Source: Apodemus sylvaticus
Lineage: Eukaryota; Chordata; Mammalia; Rodentia; Muridae
DNA: 64,000 nt
Direction: 5' to 3'
Assembly (NCBI RefSeq): GCF_947179515.1
Contig: NC_067481.1
Location: 27,022,586-27,086,585, forward strand
Below are positions 11,961 to 24,900 of the stretch, piece by piece; position 1 is the first letter of the stretch, and every line of letters starts with the position of its first letter. The notes under the pieces were generated by a model, which ran no database searches, was not told where the DNA came from, and saw nothing but the letters and a program-made list of their open reading frames with translations. The translations under genes were made by a program, and so were the position numbers.

Positions 11961-13231
11961 GTCAACAAACCCAAATATAATCATGTATGTGTGCACATGT
12001 ATGTAATATATATTTGTGTGTGGAGAGGTATTTTCAGTTATTAAAAGCTTTAAAATATCTGGTCCAATTTCTGATCTTTTTTCTTAGTTCAGGATTTAGG
12101 ATCTATTAGGAAAATATCCATGAGTTCTGGCGTAGCACCAAGACACAAGCTGGAGTGCTGGAGGGGAAGGATGCCCCAGACAATGGTGAGACACACCACT
12201 GGGAAGCCGGAGATGAGTCTTCGTCTTCGTGGTGCATCTCCTCAGAAAGGCCATCTGAACTCTGGTCAACCCCTACTGCCTGAGAAGGACGCCTGCAAAG
12301 CCTTAACCAAACTGTGTTGGCCCAGCTCAGAAACAACATGAAGCTGGGGAGGAAGGAGATTTGGAATTCCTATGGGAGGCTGGCTCTACCGTCAGCCATT
12401 CCCAGAGGGCATAGAATTAGTTCCAGCAACTGTGCTATTGCCCCCTGGCCAAGTTCCCTGTGGAAAGTAGCCAGGTGTTGCCTTGAGAAAGTCAGTGGAC
12501 ACTGGAGGAAGTTAGCCAGCTTGCTTTGTGTTCACCCTTCTCTGGGTCTTTATGTCATCCTGGCCTCTGCTCTGGCAGTGCCTCCCACGGTGACTGGGGA
12601 GCTGGCCCTTTAAACACCCGCCATCTTCAGCAGTCCATCATGCCTTGACTTGCCAGTCCTTTGTGCATGTTTGGCTCAGCACTTTGGAAATACTCATACC
12701 TAAGGAAGAGAAGAGGTGAAATGCTAAAGGGCTCTGACCAGGGGGAGGGCCAGCGGCTACCATGCTGGGCCTCATCTCTAGCCTCCTGACCTACTGAACA
12801 TTAGGCCCTAGAGCTAGGTGTCCTGTCCTTCCTGCTCTAGAGGAGGCCCTAGCCAGTGGCCAGACGTGAGTAACCAAACCACTGAAATAAAACACTCAAG
12901 AGCTGTAATAAAGGCATGAATAACCAACCATAAGGACCTGAAGAGGGAGTAATTAAAACTAATACATAATAATAATACTGTACCTGGAAATGTTATGGCT
13001 TGGCAGAGAAAGTGGAAGTCCAACTAGCTTTAAAGGACTTGTAAGAATAATAAGAGTTAATAATTATTATTGGCCCTGGGCAGTCATTGTGCCCATTCAT
13101 TATCATATTTTCTGCGTTTAGTATCTTCAGTTGTCCCAGTTTTACTAGGAGGAGCAGAGATTTGGATAATTACGATTTCTTCCGATTTCTTCCGGTAGAG
13201 GTGAGGAGAAGGGGGAAGAGTTTGTTTTGTT

Positions 13232-13386
13232 GTTGTTTGTTTTCTTTTTCAATACAGGGTTTCTCTGTGTAGCCCTGGCTGTCCTGGAACTCATTCTGTA
13301 GACCAGGCTGGCCTCGAACTCAGAAATCAGCCTGCCTCTGCCTTCCAAGTGCTGGGATTAAAGGTGTGCACCACCACCTCCCGGCT
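13232..13386 (-). mobile_element. B1 SINE
   Basis: Full-length minus B1 ending in CACCACCTCCCGGC. Confidence 0.95.
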
Positions 13387-13878
13387 AAAATGTTGTTTCA
13401 TTAAAAAAAAAAAAAATCAAACAGAAACAAAGGTACATCAACAAAACACAGAACCTCTATAAAATAGTATACTGATCAGCTATATTTCATGTTACATTCC
13501 TACAATGAACTATACTAAGCTGAATTCACAATTAACACATGAGCTGGAGCCCTCGGTGTGTGCATGTGTGTGTAGCAAAATGACAACATCTGGAATCAGG
13601 TGCAGCTCTGCCCACTGCTCTCAGTGTGATCCTATGTGTGTGGGACCAGCCTTCTGTCTGCCTGTTGTTATTCTGTCTGTTACAAAAGGCTAATAACAGT
13701 CCTTACATCACTGAGCAGGTGAGAGGAACCAGTAAGATAAAGCAGATAAACAATGTGTAGCCTTAAGCACTCAATTAAATGGCAGCTTCAAAACCTAAAG
13801 TATTCCAGCCCCCCAGCCCCAGACCATTTGAGAAAATGCACAGATGTCCAGAACCCAGGCTTTTCACTTGTTGGGGGT

Positions 13879-14040
13879 TTTTTGTTTTGTTTTGTTTTGT
13901 TTTTGAGACAGGGTGTCCCTTTGTAGCCCAGATTGGCCTTGAACTCAATTTGTAGCCCCAACTATCCTACATCTCAGGGCCCTTGTGATTCCTCAGCCTC
14001 CCTAGTGCTGAGATTATAAGCATGAGCCACCACAGGAGCC
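13879..14040 (-). mobile_element. Old B1-type SINE
   Basis: A (TTTTG)n tail, then GAGACAGGGTGTCCC and an expanded diverged body ending at GAGCCACCACAGGAGCC. Confidence 0.7.
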
Positions 14041-14173
14041 AGACTTCTTTGGGAGTAAAAGAAGATGAAAAAAAAAAAAGAGTGTTGGGGAAACAAGATC
14101 CAAAGTAAGGCTCTGGATATTTGTTCTAGAATAAGTATTCATAAATGTACTGAAGTTAATATGAATATTTCAT

Positions 14174-14262
14174 TGGGTGTGGTGGCTTATGCAGGTCATC
14201 TCAGCACTAAGAAGGCTGAGGTAAGCAGCTACATATGGAAACCTTGTCCCAAAAAATATTCA
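14174..14262 (+). mobile_element. B1-related fragment
   Basis: GGTGTGGTGGCTTATGC head, shortened body and TTGTCCCAAAAAA tail. Confidence 0.5.
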
Positions 14263-14979
14263 TACAGTTTGCTGTAGAAGTTATCAGTATGTTTGTTACA
14301 GACTTTGTCTCAGACCAACTCAAAGGGTTATGTAAATTTTCAGTCATGTAGTACCTCTGGTTTTCCTGCAATGAGCAAACACACACAGAGACTCATATTT
14401 CTGTCAGTAGAACAATGTTAAAGTCTTTTCCCTTTCATCATAGAATTAGTTTTCTTATTACAAATCTCAATATAGTTCTAAGAAATCGAGAATTTCAAAT
14501 CCGTAATTCCAGGACTAGCGGGTAGAGAAGGTACTAGGCTTGGAATCAAGCCTGTTGCTTGACTCCTACCAAGCTGTCAACTCCTGTGTCCTTATCTCCA
14601 GGCCAATGCCTAGCAACAGCTCCTGGCCTTTAGTATGCCCTTCATAAATAAATATTGAATAAACTGAAATGAGGTGGTGTTTTATTCACAGGTTCTGAAT
14701 CCGTTCTTCTTAATCCACCCGCACTCAGGGGGCAATAGTAGTCGTTGATTGGCGAGAAGACCAGGCATGATCCATCACAGAGCCGTAAGGATGTGAAGAG
14801 CCCTAAAACTAGACATGCTCTTCTTTCGATCACCCTACAAGGGAACCTGGACCTTAGTCCTACCCCAGGATTGAGCATCGATGGTTCCTCCCTTTAAAGG
14901 AGAAGCTGTGGCTCTCTCCATCTTCTTTGAACTGTCTTCTCCTACATCAATACTTCAACATAAAATCTTTAACCATGGT

Positions 14980-15265
14980 GAGCTGCCAGCATCTCCACCG
15001 GAGCACAGAACCTGCGCTGGACTGGAGCGCAGGCTAGTGGGCTAGCGCCCCCCCCGCCCCCCCCCCCCCCCGCTCTGGAGGACCGTGGGTGGACGCTCTG
15101 GCAGCACGCCTCTCGCTGGTCAGGGCGGAGGTGGGCGGAGCCAGCGCCACCCGGGCTAGGGAAGCGGAGGGTGGGGACACTCTGGCCCGGCTCTCGGTGG
15201 TGCGGGAGCAGCGGCCGCTCTGGTCGGCGGACGAGCTGCTGAGCAGTCCCGGAAGCGAAGCAGCG
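14980..15265 (+). promoter_or_regulatory. Ube2z: CpG-rich promoter and 5' UTR of Ube2z
   Basis: CpG-rich DNA begins near 14990 and continues into exon 1. A run of about 25 C residues broken by one G lies at 15048-15071. GC-box-like GGGCGGAG repeats follow near 15120-15140. No TATA box is seen. The transcription start is not determined. Confidence 0.75.
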
Positions 15266-18200
15266 ATGGCGGAGAGTCCGACTGAGGAGGCGGCGACGGC
15301 GACGGCGGGCGCCGGGGCAGCAGGCCCAGGGGCGAGTGGTGTTGCCGGTGTGGTCGGCGTTAGCGGGAGCGGCGGCGGCGGGTTCGGGCCGCCTTTCCTG
15401 CCGGATGTGTGGGCGGCGGCGGCGGCAGCGGGCGGGGCCGGGGGACCGGGGAGCGGCCTGGCTCCGCTGCCAGGACTCCCGCCCTCGGCCGCTGCCCACG
15501 GGGCCGCGTTGCTAAGCCATTGGGACCCCACGCTCAGCTCGGACTGGGACGGAGAGCGAACCGCGCCACAGTGTCTACTTCGGATTAAGCGGTGAGCCGG
15601 GGTTTTTCCTCCCTCACCTCGGAGCTCCAGGGCTCGACCTTCCCCGCCCCCCACCTTTCCCCATTGGGGCTCACTCCCGCCTCATGTCTTCCAGGCCAAA
15701 CCCTGCGGGCCTCTACTGATGGGGCCTTAGTTGTCGTCGCTCTTTCCCTCCCTCCCTCTTTCCTCAGCGCCGGGCCCTGCAGCCCAAACAGATCCACGAT
15801 TGCCCTCAGGCCTACCCCGCCCCTTAGCGACCTCCGGTGAGCCCTGCAGCTCTGTTCCGGACGCCCTATCCCTACCCCCCTCCCGTTGACTGGAAACCCG
15901 ACCCTTTTGCTCTACTGTAACACTCGGTCCCGCCCTTCACACTTCCCCTCTAACCTACCCCTCCAGTTTACCTAAAGGCTGCCCTCCGGCCCCACCCATC
16001 AGTCCCCCCATCTCTTCTGGAGTCCCCGCTTGGAACATACTCTACCTGCATTACCCAGTTGCAGACTCGAGTTCGTCTTCCTTTTTACCTTTCCTTTCCT
16101 CATTTCCCCCACCATATGGTCCTTTCCACGGGTCTAGATAGCCTCCCTGACTTTCCAGATCATCTCTTGAACCCCCTTTCCAGCCTCCCCAAAGCTGTCT
16201 CTCACACCTGTCCCAGAAACACAGCGTTCCTCCCGTCTCTCAGCATCATTCAGGATTGTAATATCCTATTTAAGAACTTTTTCTCCTGTATTTACCCCCT
16301 AGATTGTCTGGTTTACTTTTGCGAAGCAGATGTACTCCGTTCAAATATAGGAACAAAAGGCCTAGGGCCTTTCTGTGCTTGTTTCTTGGGTGACTGATCT
16401 TAGATCATATCACTTCATAGATGTTTTTGCAGAAGTGCTCACTTAGTATATACTACCTATTACATGGCAAAGTATAAGACTGTTGAGCTATTAATTTTGA
16501 AACTTATTTCCTGGTGACTTACTCTTTTCATGCCCCTTATCTGGATATTACCCCAAACATCCCAAGGCCCCTCAGGTGTCTACCCAGCTACATGTTTTTC
16601 AAGTTTTAATAAAAAAATAAACTACACCATGCGTGTAAAGTGCCTGGCACGGTGCCGGACACAGAACAACTTCCTAGTTAGTGCCACCTCTAACTTAAAC
16701 TCAGAATACAACTCTCAGCTCCTTAGCCCTTTGATTCTAGTCTCGATACAGCTTTGGGTTTGGCCTGGACAAACGGCTTTGTTCTGCAACCCCATTGTGT
16801 TCCCAGACGTCCTCATAAGTGACTTCTTCTGAGCTACTTCTCAACTGATCCATTTCTAGTTTATTACTGACCTATCCGTCCTCATTACTAAATGTCATCT
16901 TTCAGAGATGAAATCCTGAAAATTTCAGAGGATCCCTTCCCCTTTCCTCCAAACAACTCTATCCTGTTAGTTCCTTGGCCACACAGGCCATGGTAGACTT
17001 GCTCCCCCTGGCTTCATACAGTCTCCTTACCAGCAAAGCAAACCCATATGGTTTATGGAGTAAGTTTTGTGGCAGACATAATGATTCCTTCCCAGTTAGT
17101 TTTGAGAAAATCTCTGTGCAGTTGTAGTACCTGGGATTCTGGGACGTGGGATGTGACTGAGTTTCCCTGTGGGAAACAGTGAGAGTAAATGGGATGTGCC
17201 TTTTCCAAGGTGACATCTGAGACCATTGGGATGTTGGCTTATTTTTCCTCTCTGAGTACTCCCCCCGCCCCAAGGAAACAATGCCCCTTTGATAATAATT
17301 TGCTCTCTGCCTGCCTGACAAGTATTCAGCTGAGATTTCTCAGCCTAGAAGACAGTGCAAAAAATTTCAGTACCAAGCACCACTTTCTCAAACTCCGGGC
17401 TCACTGAGGTGATGATAGCTGGCCCCCTCAAGGGATTTCCCTCTTCCTTCCTCACTCCTCCTACCTCCTCTTGGTGTTATACAGGGATATCATGTCCATT
17501 TATAAGGAGCCTCCTCCAGGAATGTTCGTCGTACCTGACACTGTTGACATGACTAAGGTAGGTAACTTGATGGGGGAGGGGGCAGGGGAATTACGTGAAA
17601 ATCGGGTCCATAAAATTGAAAAGACCTAAAAAATATTAATTCAGCTCTCCTCTCTGATTGTACAGATAAAAAAATCAAACCCCCGAGAAAGGAAGTGGCT
17701 TGCCCAAGGTTATATACAGTGAGAGGTAGTGCAGAATCTCAAATAGGTCTGTAGCATACACAGGTATTGTTTGGCTCAGAAAATCCTCAGATTGACAAGC
17801 TGTACCTCTTGTTCCAGCTTAGCTATTAACAGACCACTCTTTCCTCTCAGCTGCTCCACTCTAGGTGATACATGTGGTATTGTACTCCCGTCTCTGTTCC
17901 ATCATGGTGTCTTGATTTTGACTGTAGTGCTGCAAGTCAGTGCTGCAAGGCAAGGATGAGGCCGTCTTGGCTCAAGTGTTGGATACAGATTCCTAGTCTG
18001 TGGAGTGTCTCATCCGAGACCTATGCTCTCGTGGCCTGTACACAGAAAGCTTCTATATAACAGTTCTTCTGGCATTTGTACCTAGGATTCTCTGTCAGTA
18101 AATGTTGTACCCTTGGGAGTGAATTTGAACAGAAACTAATTTGGGGAGAAAGATAACCTAAATCAAATGTTTTAAGCAAGAACCAGTGAGTTCAGATTTC

Positions 18201-18882
18201 CTAAAGTAAAAACTCAGCTTATATGTTGTTACAGACTTTTTTATTTTGAATAGACTTTTTTTTTATTAATTTTTTCCTTTTTTTCTTTTCATGTGGTTGG
18301 AAATATTTTTCCTGTCTCTATTCAAATGCTAGGGTAGTATGCTAATCTCTTAGGCCTCAAAATTGATACCAGTTGACTTTACTATTTCCAGAGTTTGCAG
18401 ACTAGAATATAACCTACTGTGTTGCCAGGGCAGAATAGGATTATAGATTTAAGGAATGAGGGTACACAGTCTTTTTCCACTTGCTGTTTAAATTCTGAGC
18501 ATACTTAAGGCATTAGGTAGGAGCCTTGAAGACAAGGTCGACTTGAGTCAGCTCAGGTTTACTTCCCTTGAAGAAAGATTGTGTTCAGTAGTGGAATCAG
18601 TATGGCTTGTGGAGGAAGAGAGCTGAACTTACAGTTATGTTTTTAGGAATACTGACTTATTTATTTTTATAACGGTGTTGGAGAAACTTTTGGGGGGGAT
18701 GGTCTATGGCCATAAGTAGACCCTGAATTTCTTTTTGTATCTTTGACACGGTGGTTTTGATCCTCTAGAGGAAGCAGACAGACAGCCTTTACACCCATGT
18801 AGTTATCAGTTCTGCACTGTTGTAGGCACTGGTGTTGTGTCCTCCAATCCCCTCTTCCGGTCATCTTCCATCCCCTTCCTGT

Positions 18883-18925
<43 letters not shown>

Positions 18926-21900
18926 TGGACTTACATCATAAGCATGATTAACCTTTCCTAAATTTAAAAACTTAATTTTATATTGTATAGTTTATATATT
19001 CTAGGTTCCATTTGTTGTCCATAGCACCAATTGGGGAGGTCTGGTGGGAAAAACAAAACAAAACTTGTTTTAAGGTAATACCAGCAAGGATCATTGTTTA
19101 CCTTGGGCTTTAACTTTTGAACTTTTTAACTCTGAGTGTGGCGTATGATGCTACTCCACTGTAATGGGATTTCCTTACATTGAAGATCTACATACATGAG
19201 TGAGCCCAGGCAGTTGATTGTGTATGGTGAGGATGTGGAATATGAACACCAGGCAATGCATGCTGTTGGTGACTGCTTCTGGTGGGGGGGAGCAGGTGGA
19301 AGCTAGGAGGGGTGGTGGTGGGGCATCACCTCACAATTTTGAGATGGGGTTTTATTTTGCAGATTCATGCATTGATCACAGGCCCATTTGACACTCCTTA
19401 TGAAGGGGGTTTCTTCCTGTTCGTCTTTCGGTGTCCACCCGACTATCCCATCCACCCACCTCGGGTCAAACTGATGACAACGGGCAATAACACAGTGAGG
19501 TTTAACCCCAACTTCTACCGCAATGGGAAGGTCTGCTTGAGTATTCTAGGGTAAGAGGAGACTTCTAAGAGGCCAAGTTGGTATTAGCAAATAATCACTC
19601 TAGGATAGCCTCCATCAATTAGGGTTCCTCTTCTGAACCCATAGCACAGAAGTGATTGACTATTCAGTCCTCAGGATGGCATATGACTGGTATAAAGGAG
19701 TAAGATCACGTTATTACATGTACGAAACATCTTAGGAAATGTTTTACTAAGTGCGGTCCTTGGGCTGCCACAGCAGCATCTGTACATTTGAAGGTCCCAC
19801 CCTAGAAGCGTATCTCGAGCTCTGGGGTGTGTCAGTGGTCTGCTTTTTAGAGAGGCCATACATTACAGATGATTATGCTCTGTGCCCCTTTGAGAATTAC
19901 TCCCTTATGAAACATTAGGGCCTTACTTTTTCCCCAGAGGCTTGAGAAATGTTCCAGGTCTGCTGTATTCATGCAATAGGTGTCTGATTGGAGTCTCTCA
20001 ATGGGCGCCTTTGGAGGCAGTGGTGCTAATAATGATTATGATCATTTACAATTGAATAAAAAAAATCTGAGCTTGGAAATAATACCAGATATGAAACGAG
20101 TGTCACATAAACTCCCTGGGTGCTACTAGGAAGTTGCTTTGTGCAATTCTTACTCATTCCATATCAATTGCCTTTGTAAGTTTAAAATTCAGAATGAGTA
20201 TCTTGTAGCCTGCTTTGGATTCTTTTCCAGGTTTCCTTGAGATAGAGAGTAAATATGGGTTGAATGTTGAGAAAGTTGCTGTTACTGGCAATGCTGTTTT
20301 TTTCTTACATCCAGCACATTTCTAGATTTGTGTGTGAGAAAGGCAGCTGAAGCACACTAGAAATGTGGTTCGTTCTCTCTCCTCTCTCCTCTCTCCTCTC
20401 TCCTCCCTCCTCCTCTCCCTCTCCCTCTCCCTCTTGCCATCCCCCTACCCCCCCAGAATTCAAATCTAGGGATATGGCATACTCTACTGGGATTATGATA
20501 GCTGTAAAGTTCCATTGAAGGAGATTATCTATAATAAGTCCTTCATCTTATTAGGCTACATAAATGTCTGCTGATGGGATTGGGTGTATGTATGTGTCCC
20601 TTGATAGTATGGAAATTAAGTCACGGGTTTGCTATGAAATTTGTTCTTAAAAGTATATGTGTAGTCGGTTCTCCCTCAGTAAGCTAATGTGAAGCCATCC
20701 TGGATACTAGCACATAGTTGAGTGAAAGGTGTAGACATTTGTTGCATGGTAATGAGATATCCACCCTGAAATGGAAATTGTACAGGTCCAGAGCCCTGGA
20801 GTAAGAAGGTTCTTATGTAGTTTTAGTTGGCTACATTAGCTTTTTGGCCTAATTCCCTCTCTGCATAGCTAGAAGTAACTGTCAGGGTGATTAACTGCTG
20901 AAGTAATGCAATGAGAACTAACCCTGTTGATCAGAATTTGCCGCAGGTAAAGTGGGGAACAGTACTGGGAGGGAGCAGTCTGGAGTTTCTAGTCCACACC
21001 GCTGATTTGGGTTTTCCTCAAGTGTAGAAGGGAAAGGGTAGTAGTTAACGTAAGCCAGAAGTGTCTCAGGTTGTGTTCTGTTTCCATCTCTCATGCCATC
21101 TTATTAATTAATTGAGTTAAATAAATACTATCATGCATGGTAGGACAAATTTCTGTAAGTTCAAGGACAGCTTGGTCTATTTAGCAAGTCCTAGGACAAG
21201 CCAGGGCTACATTAATGACATTCTACCTTTTAAATAAAGAAGAGACACCCTACCTCTAAATAAATAAAGGAAGGAAGGTGTTGATGTTCAAGTGCCCCAC
21301 TCCAATACCTAATGTGGTTTAGCCAGGAGTGGTCTAAGGAGGCAGAGACAGGAGGATTGCTTGTAAATTTAAGAATAGCCAAGGTTGTATACCAAGACCC
21401 AGTCTTTTAAAAAAAAAGTGTGTGTAGGGGAGTGATATTTTCCCTGGTGTTCAAGTTGTTTTCTATCTGATATTTTAGATATTGTCAAACTCTCCACATT
21501 CTGAAAATGTGCCATCATTCCGGTTTTAGCAGGGTTGTGTGTCTTCAGAGACACTGGCTCTGCTTGTCTTGTTACAGAGCTGAGTCTATGAATGTCACCA
21601 TGGTTCCTCATAGGCAAGGCAACAGCTCCAGTCACCGTTATGCCTTTGCTTAGCTTCTCTCCTTTAAGCAGCTCTGTCCCCACCAGTAACTAATTATAAC
21701 TCTTTGAAGTCACAGGTGAACATTTAGACAGCCTTTAGAGTTATTTTCCCTCACTTGGGTTCCTGTTTTGGTAGGGTGGCCTTCCTTTGCCACGGTTTCT
21801 TTTCTAAATCAAATCGAGTCTTTTCAAAGTTGTTGTTCTTGGTTGCTTTCTGTCTTCTTCTCTGTCATTTGATTAGAGAATTTAGGCATTTGACTGTTCT

Positions 21901-24900
21901 GGTAAATGAGGGTAAACCAGAGCCTGGGCATTCCCCAAATGTTAAGAGTGAAAGAGCAACTTACGGTGAGTCACTGATGGTGGTGATGCTGCTGCTGCTG
22001 TTGGGGTCACTGGCTCTCTCTGCATCACCCTCTTCCTCTGCTGTGTTTGCAGTACGTGGACTGGCCCTGCCTGGAGCCCAGCCCAGAGCATCTCTTCTGT
22101 GCTTATCTCCATCCAGTCCCTGATGACTGAGAATCCCTACCACAACGAGCCAGGCTTTGAGCAGGTAAGGACTGTTGGCCTTGGGCTGACACCTGCAATA
22201 TCAGGGGCTCTAGGTGCACTGAGCTACCCCGGAGAGTCCTTTTTCTTTTATTCTTTATTACCTAGGATAGCCCCACATGATACTGGTATAGAAAGAAAGG
22301 GAACCGACATAAATACTCTTTATTTGCAAGAATTGCAATATCAGCTGGGCATGGTGAAACACACCTTTAATCCCAGTTCTAGGGAGGCAGAAGCTAGTGG
22401 GTCTCTGAGGTTAAAGCTAACAAAGTCCATGAAGTGATTTCCAGGCCAGCTAAGACTTCTTAGTGAGACTCTGTCTCAAAAAGGAAGGGGGAAAAAAAGG
22501 AAAGGAAGAAAGGAAACAAACAAACAAATGTTACAATAAGATTGTTAAGTGTGTGGCTTGGGTTAGCCTACTTAGTTGAGGTAAATGTTGTCATTTGGAA
22601 ATGAATTTTGAGCCTACTTTGGGAATTTTTTGTTTTTTAAATTTATTCTATGTATATGGGTAGCTTTTTCTGTATCTGTGTTTGTGTACCTTGTGGTACC
22701 TGATGCCAAGAGAGTCAGAAGAGGACATCAGGTCCCCTGGGACTCAGTTAGAGACATCAACCACTATGTGGGTTCTGAGAATCAAACCCTGGTCTTCTAC
22801 AAGAGCAGCAGGAGCCCTTAACTGGTGAGCATGTCTGCAGCTCCATGCCAGTGGGTTACTGAGTGTGTTTGCATTCTGCAACATGGCCTTAAGGTGGTCT
22901 GTAATGACTCCTGCCCTCTGAGCTAGCTCCCTCCCCCCTTACAGTACCAAGGATTGGATATATGGAACCTAACCATGAGCCACTTCTCTAACCCTTTGAG
23001 TTTTTCATTTTGAAACAGGTTCTCAGGAGTTGTATAGGTTGGTCTTGAATTCTCTATATTCCAAGCAGACTTTGAACTTTTTTTTTTTTTTTTGTAAGAT
23101 TGGTTTTTGTTACTTGTACTTGAGTGTGTGTTGTATGGTGTGCATGCATGCACATATGCACATGGCATGGAAGCCAGAAGAGGGTGTCGGTCATGTGGAG
23201 CTGGAGTTGTACAGGGTTGTGAGCTGCTAGGTATGAGTACCCGGAAGAGTAACAAGTGTTCTTAAGCACCGAGTCGTTTCTGCAGCCTCCTGACCTTGAA
23301 CTTGATACCCCCTTGCTTCAGACTCCCAATAGTGGGGCTCATAGGCCTCTGTCACCAAGTCTTTCTCTAGCTATCTATTATTTTGGAGATATGATGGGTA
23401 ATTAATTATTTGTATAGTTAAAGGAGCTAGTCATTACTTAAGACAGGAATATTCTGGTTGGCATTGCAAAGAAAAGGGCATAGGAAATACACATTTGCCA
23501 AGGGTAATGCTGTATGCTAGGCTGTGCTAGTCCTATATATATATTGTTTTAATATTTATACTGACTATGAAGTAAATATTGTCCTAATTTTCAGGTGAGG
23601 TGATAGCGGTTTTCTTTTCTTTTTTGTTTTTTTTTTTGTTTTGTTTTTGTTATATTTTTTCCCAGATGGTGTGTGTGTGTTATTCACATGCATGTTTGGG
23701 ATAGAACCTTAGGGCCAAAGTGCCATATAACTTATTTATATCTGTTTAGCTCCCAACTTTTGACTCTATTTATTTGGAATGTTAAAGATTGTTCCTTTGA
23801 TAAGTTTACAGCACGTCAGAGATAGAGGAACATACAGACAAGAAAAGAAATTAGCCAGACAGCTCCAGCATTGTTTCCCATTAATTTTTACTTAATAGGC
23901 CTTTTATCAGGACTCAGAATAATCTGATGGATCTAGTTTGCTGATTAGTTATTTGACCTATAATAGAATGGGTGTTTTTATGTATAGGGAGCTCAGGGGT
24001 CCACAGCTTAGATGTCTTGGATTTACAGTGGGAAAGGCAGTCTTTCATTCTTTGTATGTGTTTGGGTCGTGTGCTCTGTATTAACCCTGAAGTATCCTTG
24101 CCCTGGGTTTTCTCTTTTACTAAATGGATACTATGGCGTCTGTTAAATTACAGGAAAGACATCCAGGAGACAGCAAAAACTATAATGAATGTATCCGGCA
24201 TGAGACCATCAGAGTTGCAGTCTGCGACATGATGGAGGGCAAGTGCCCCTGCCCTGAACCCCTACGGTATGTGTCCAGAGGGCCAGTGTTCATCCAGGTT
24301 TGGAGACTCAGTTTGCATCTGTGAGGACGTTTGCTTCAGAGTCTGTTGTCAAGAAACGTAGAACAGAAAAAGCAAGATGGATTTTTTTTTTTCTGTTTTT
24401 CTTTGCTTGTGTTTTTTGTTTTGAGACAGGGTTTCAGTTTGTATGTAGATCAGGCTGCCCTTCAATTCACAGAAATCCAGATGCAGTTCACAGAAATCCA
24501 GATGCCTCTGCCTTCTGAGTTCTGGGATTAAAGATGTGCAACACCACACCTGGCTTCAGACCTACAGTCTTATGGAGGGGAGTTTGAGACAGGGTTTTTC
24601 TGTATAGCCCTGACTGTCCTGGAATCACTGCGTAGACTAGATTGACCTCAAACTAGAAATCCCCCTGCCTCCCAAGGGCTGGGATTAAAGGTGTGCACCA
24701 TCACTGCCTGGCCAGACCACGCCCCCCCACCCCCCCAGTGTTTCTCTGTATAGCCTTGGCTACAGACCTACAGTCTTATGCTTGCTAGGGAAGCACTTTA
24801 GCACTGAGCCCCAAACTCCCAAACTTTTGTTTTCTTCTCTGCTGTTCCTTTCTTTGTGTGTTTTGCATTTGTACAGGCACATACACCTGTGAGTGGGCGT

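Larger units (their letters stand above)
6971..14980. other. Intergenic region, Atp5mc1 to Ube2z
   Basis: No spliced gene is recognisable here. It is largely SINEs, listed separately. Stretches without clear repeats are about 9850-10790, 12000-13230 and 14280-14960. Open frames in these do not resemble known proteins. Confidence 0.6.

Noticed and set aside
12120..12613. Overlapping plus open frames in the Atp5mc1-Ube2z interval
   Set aside because: No recognisable domain, no splice or promoter context; region kept only as unannotated intergenic DNA.
14969..15654. Two long minus open frames of 176 and 206 residues opposite Ube2z exon 1
   Set aside because: They are Arg/Ala/Pro-rich shadows of a GC-rich exon; the plus frame matches the known protein exactly.
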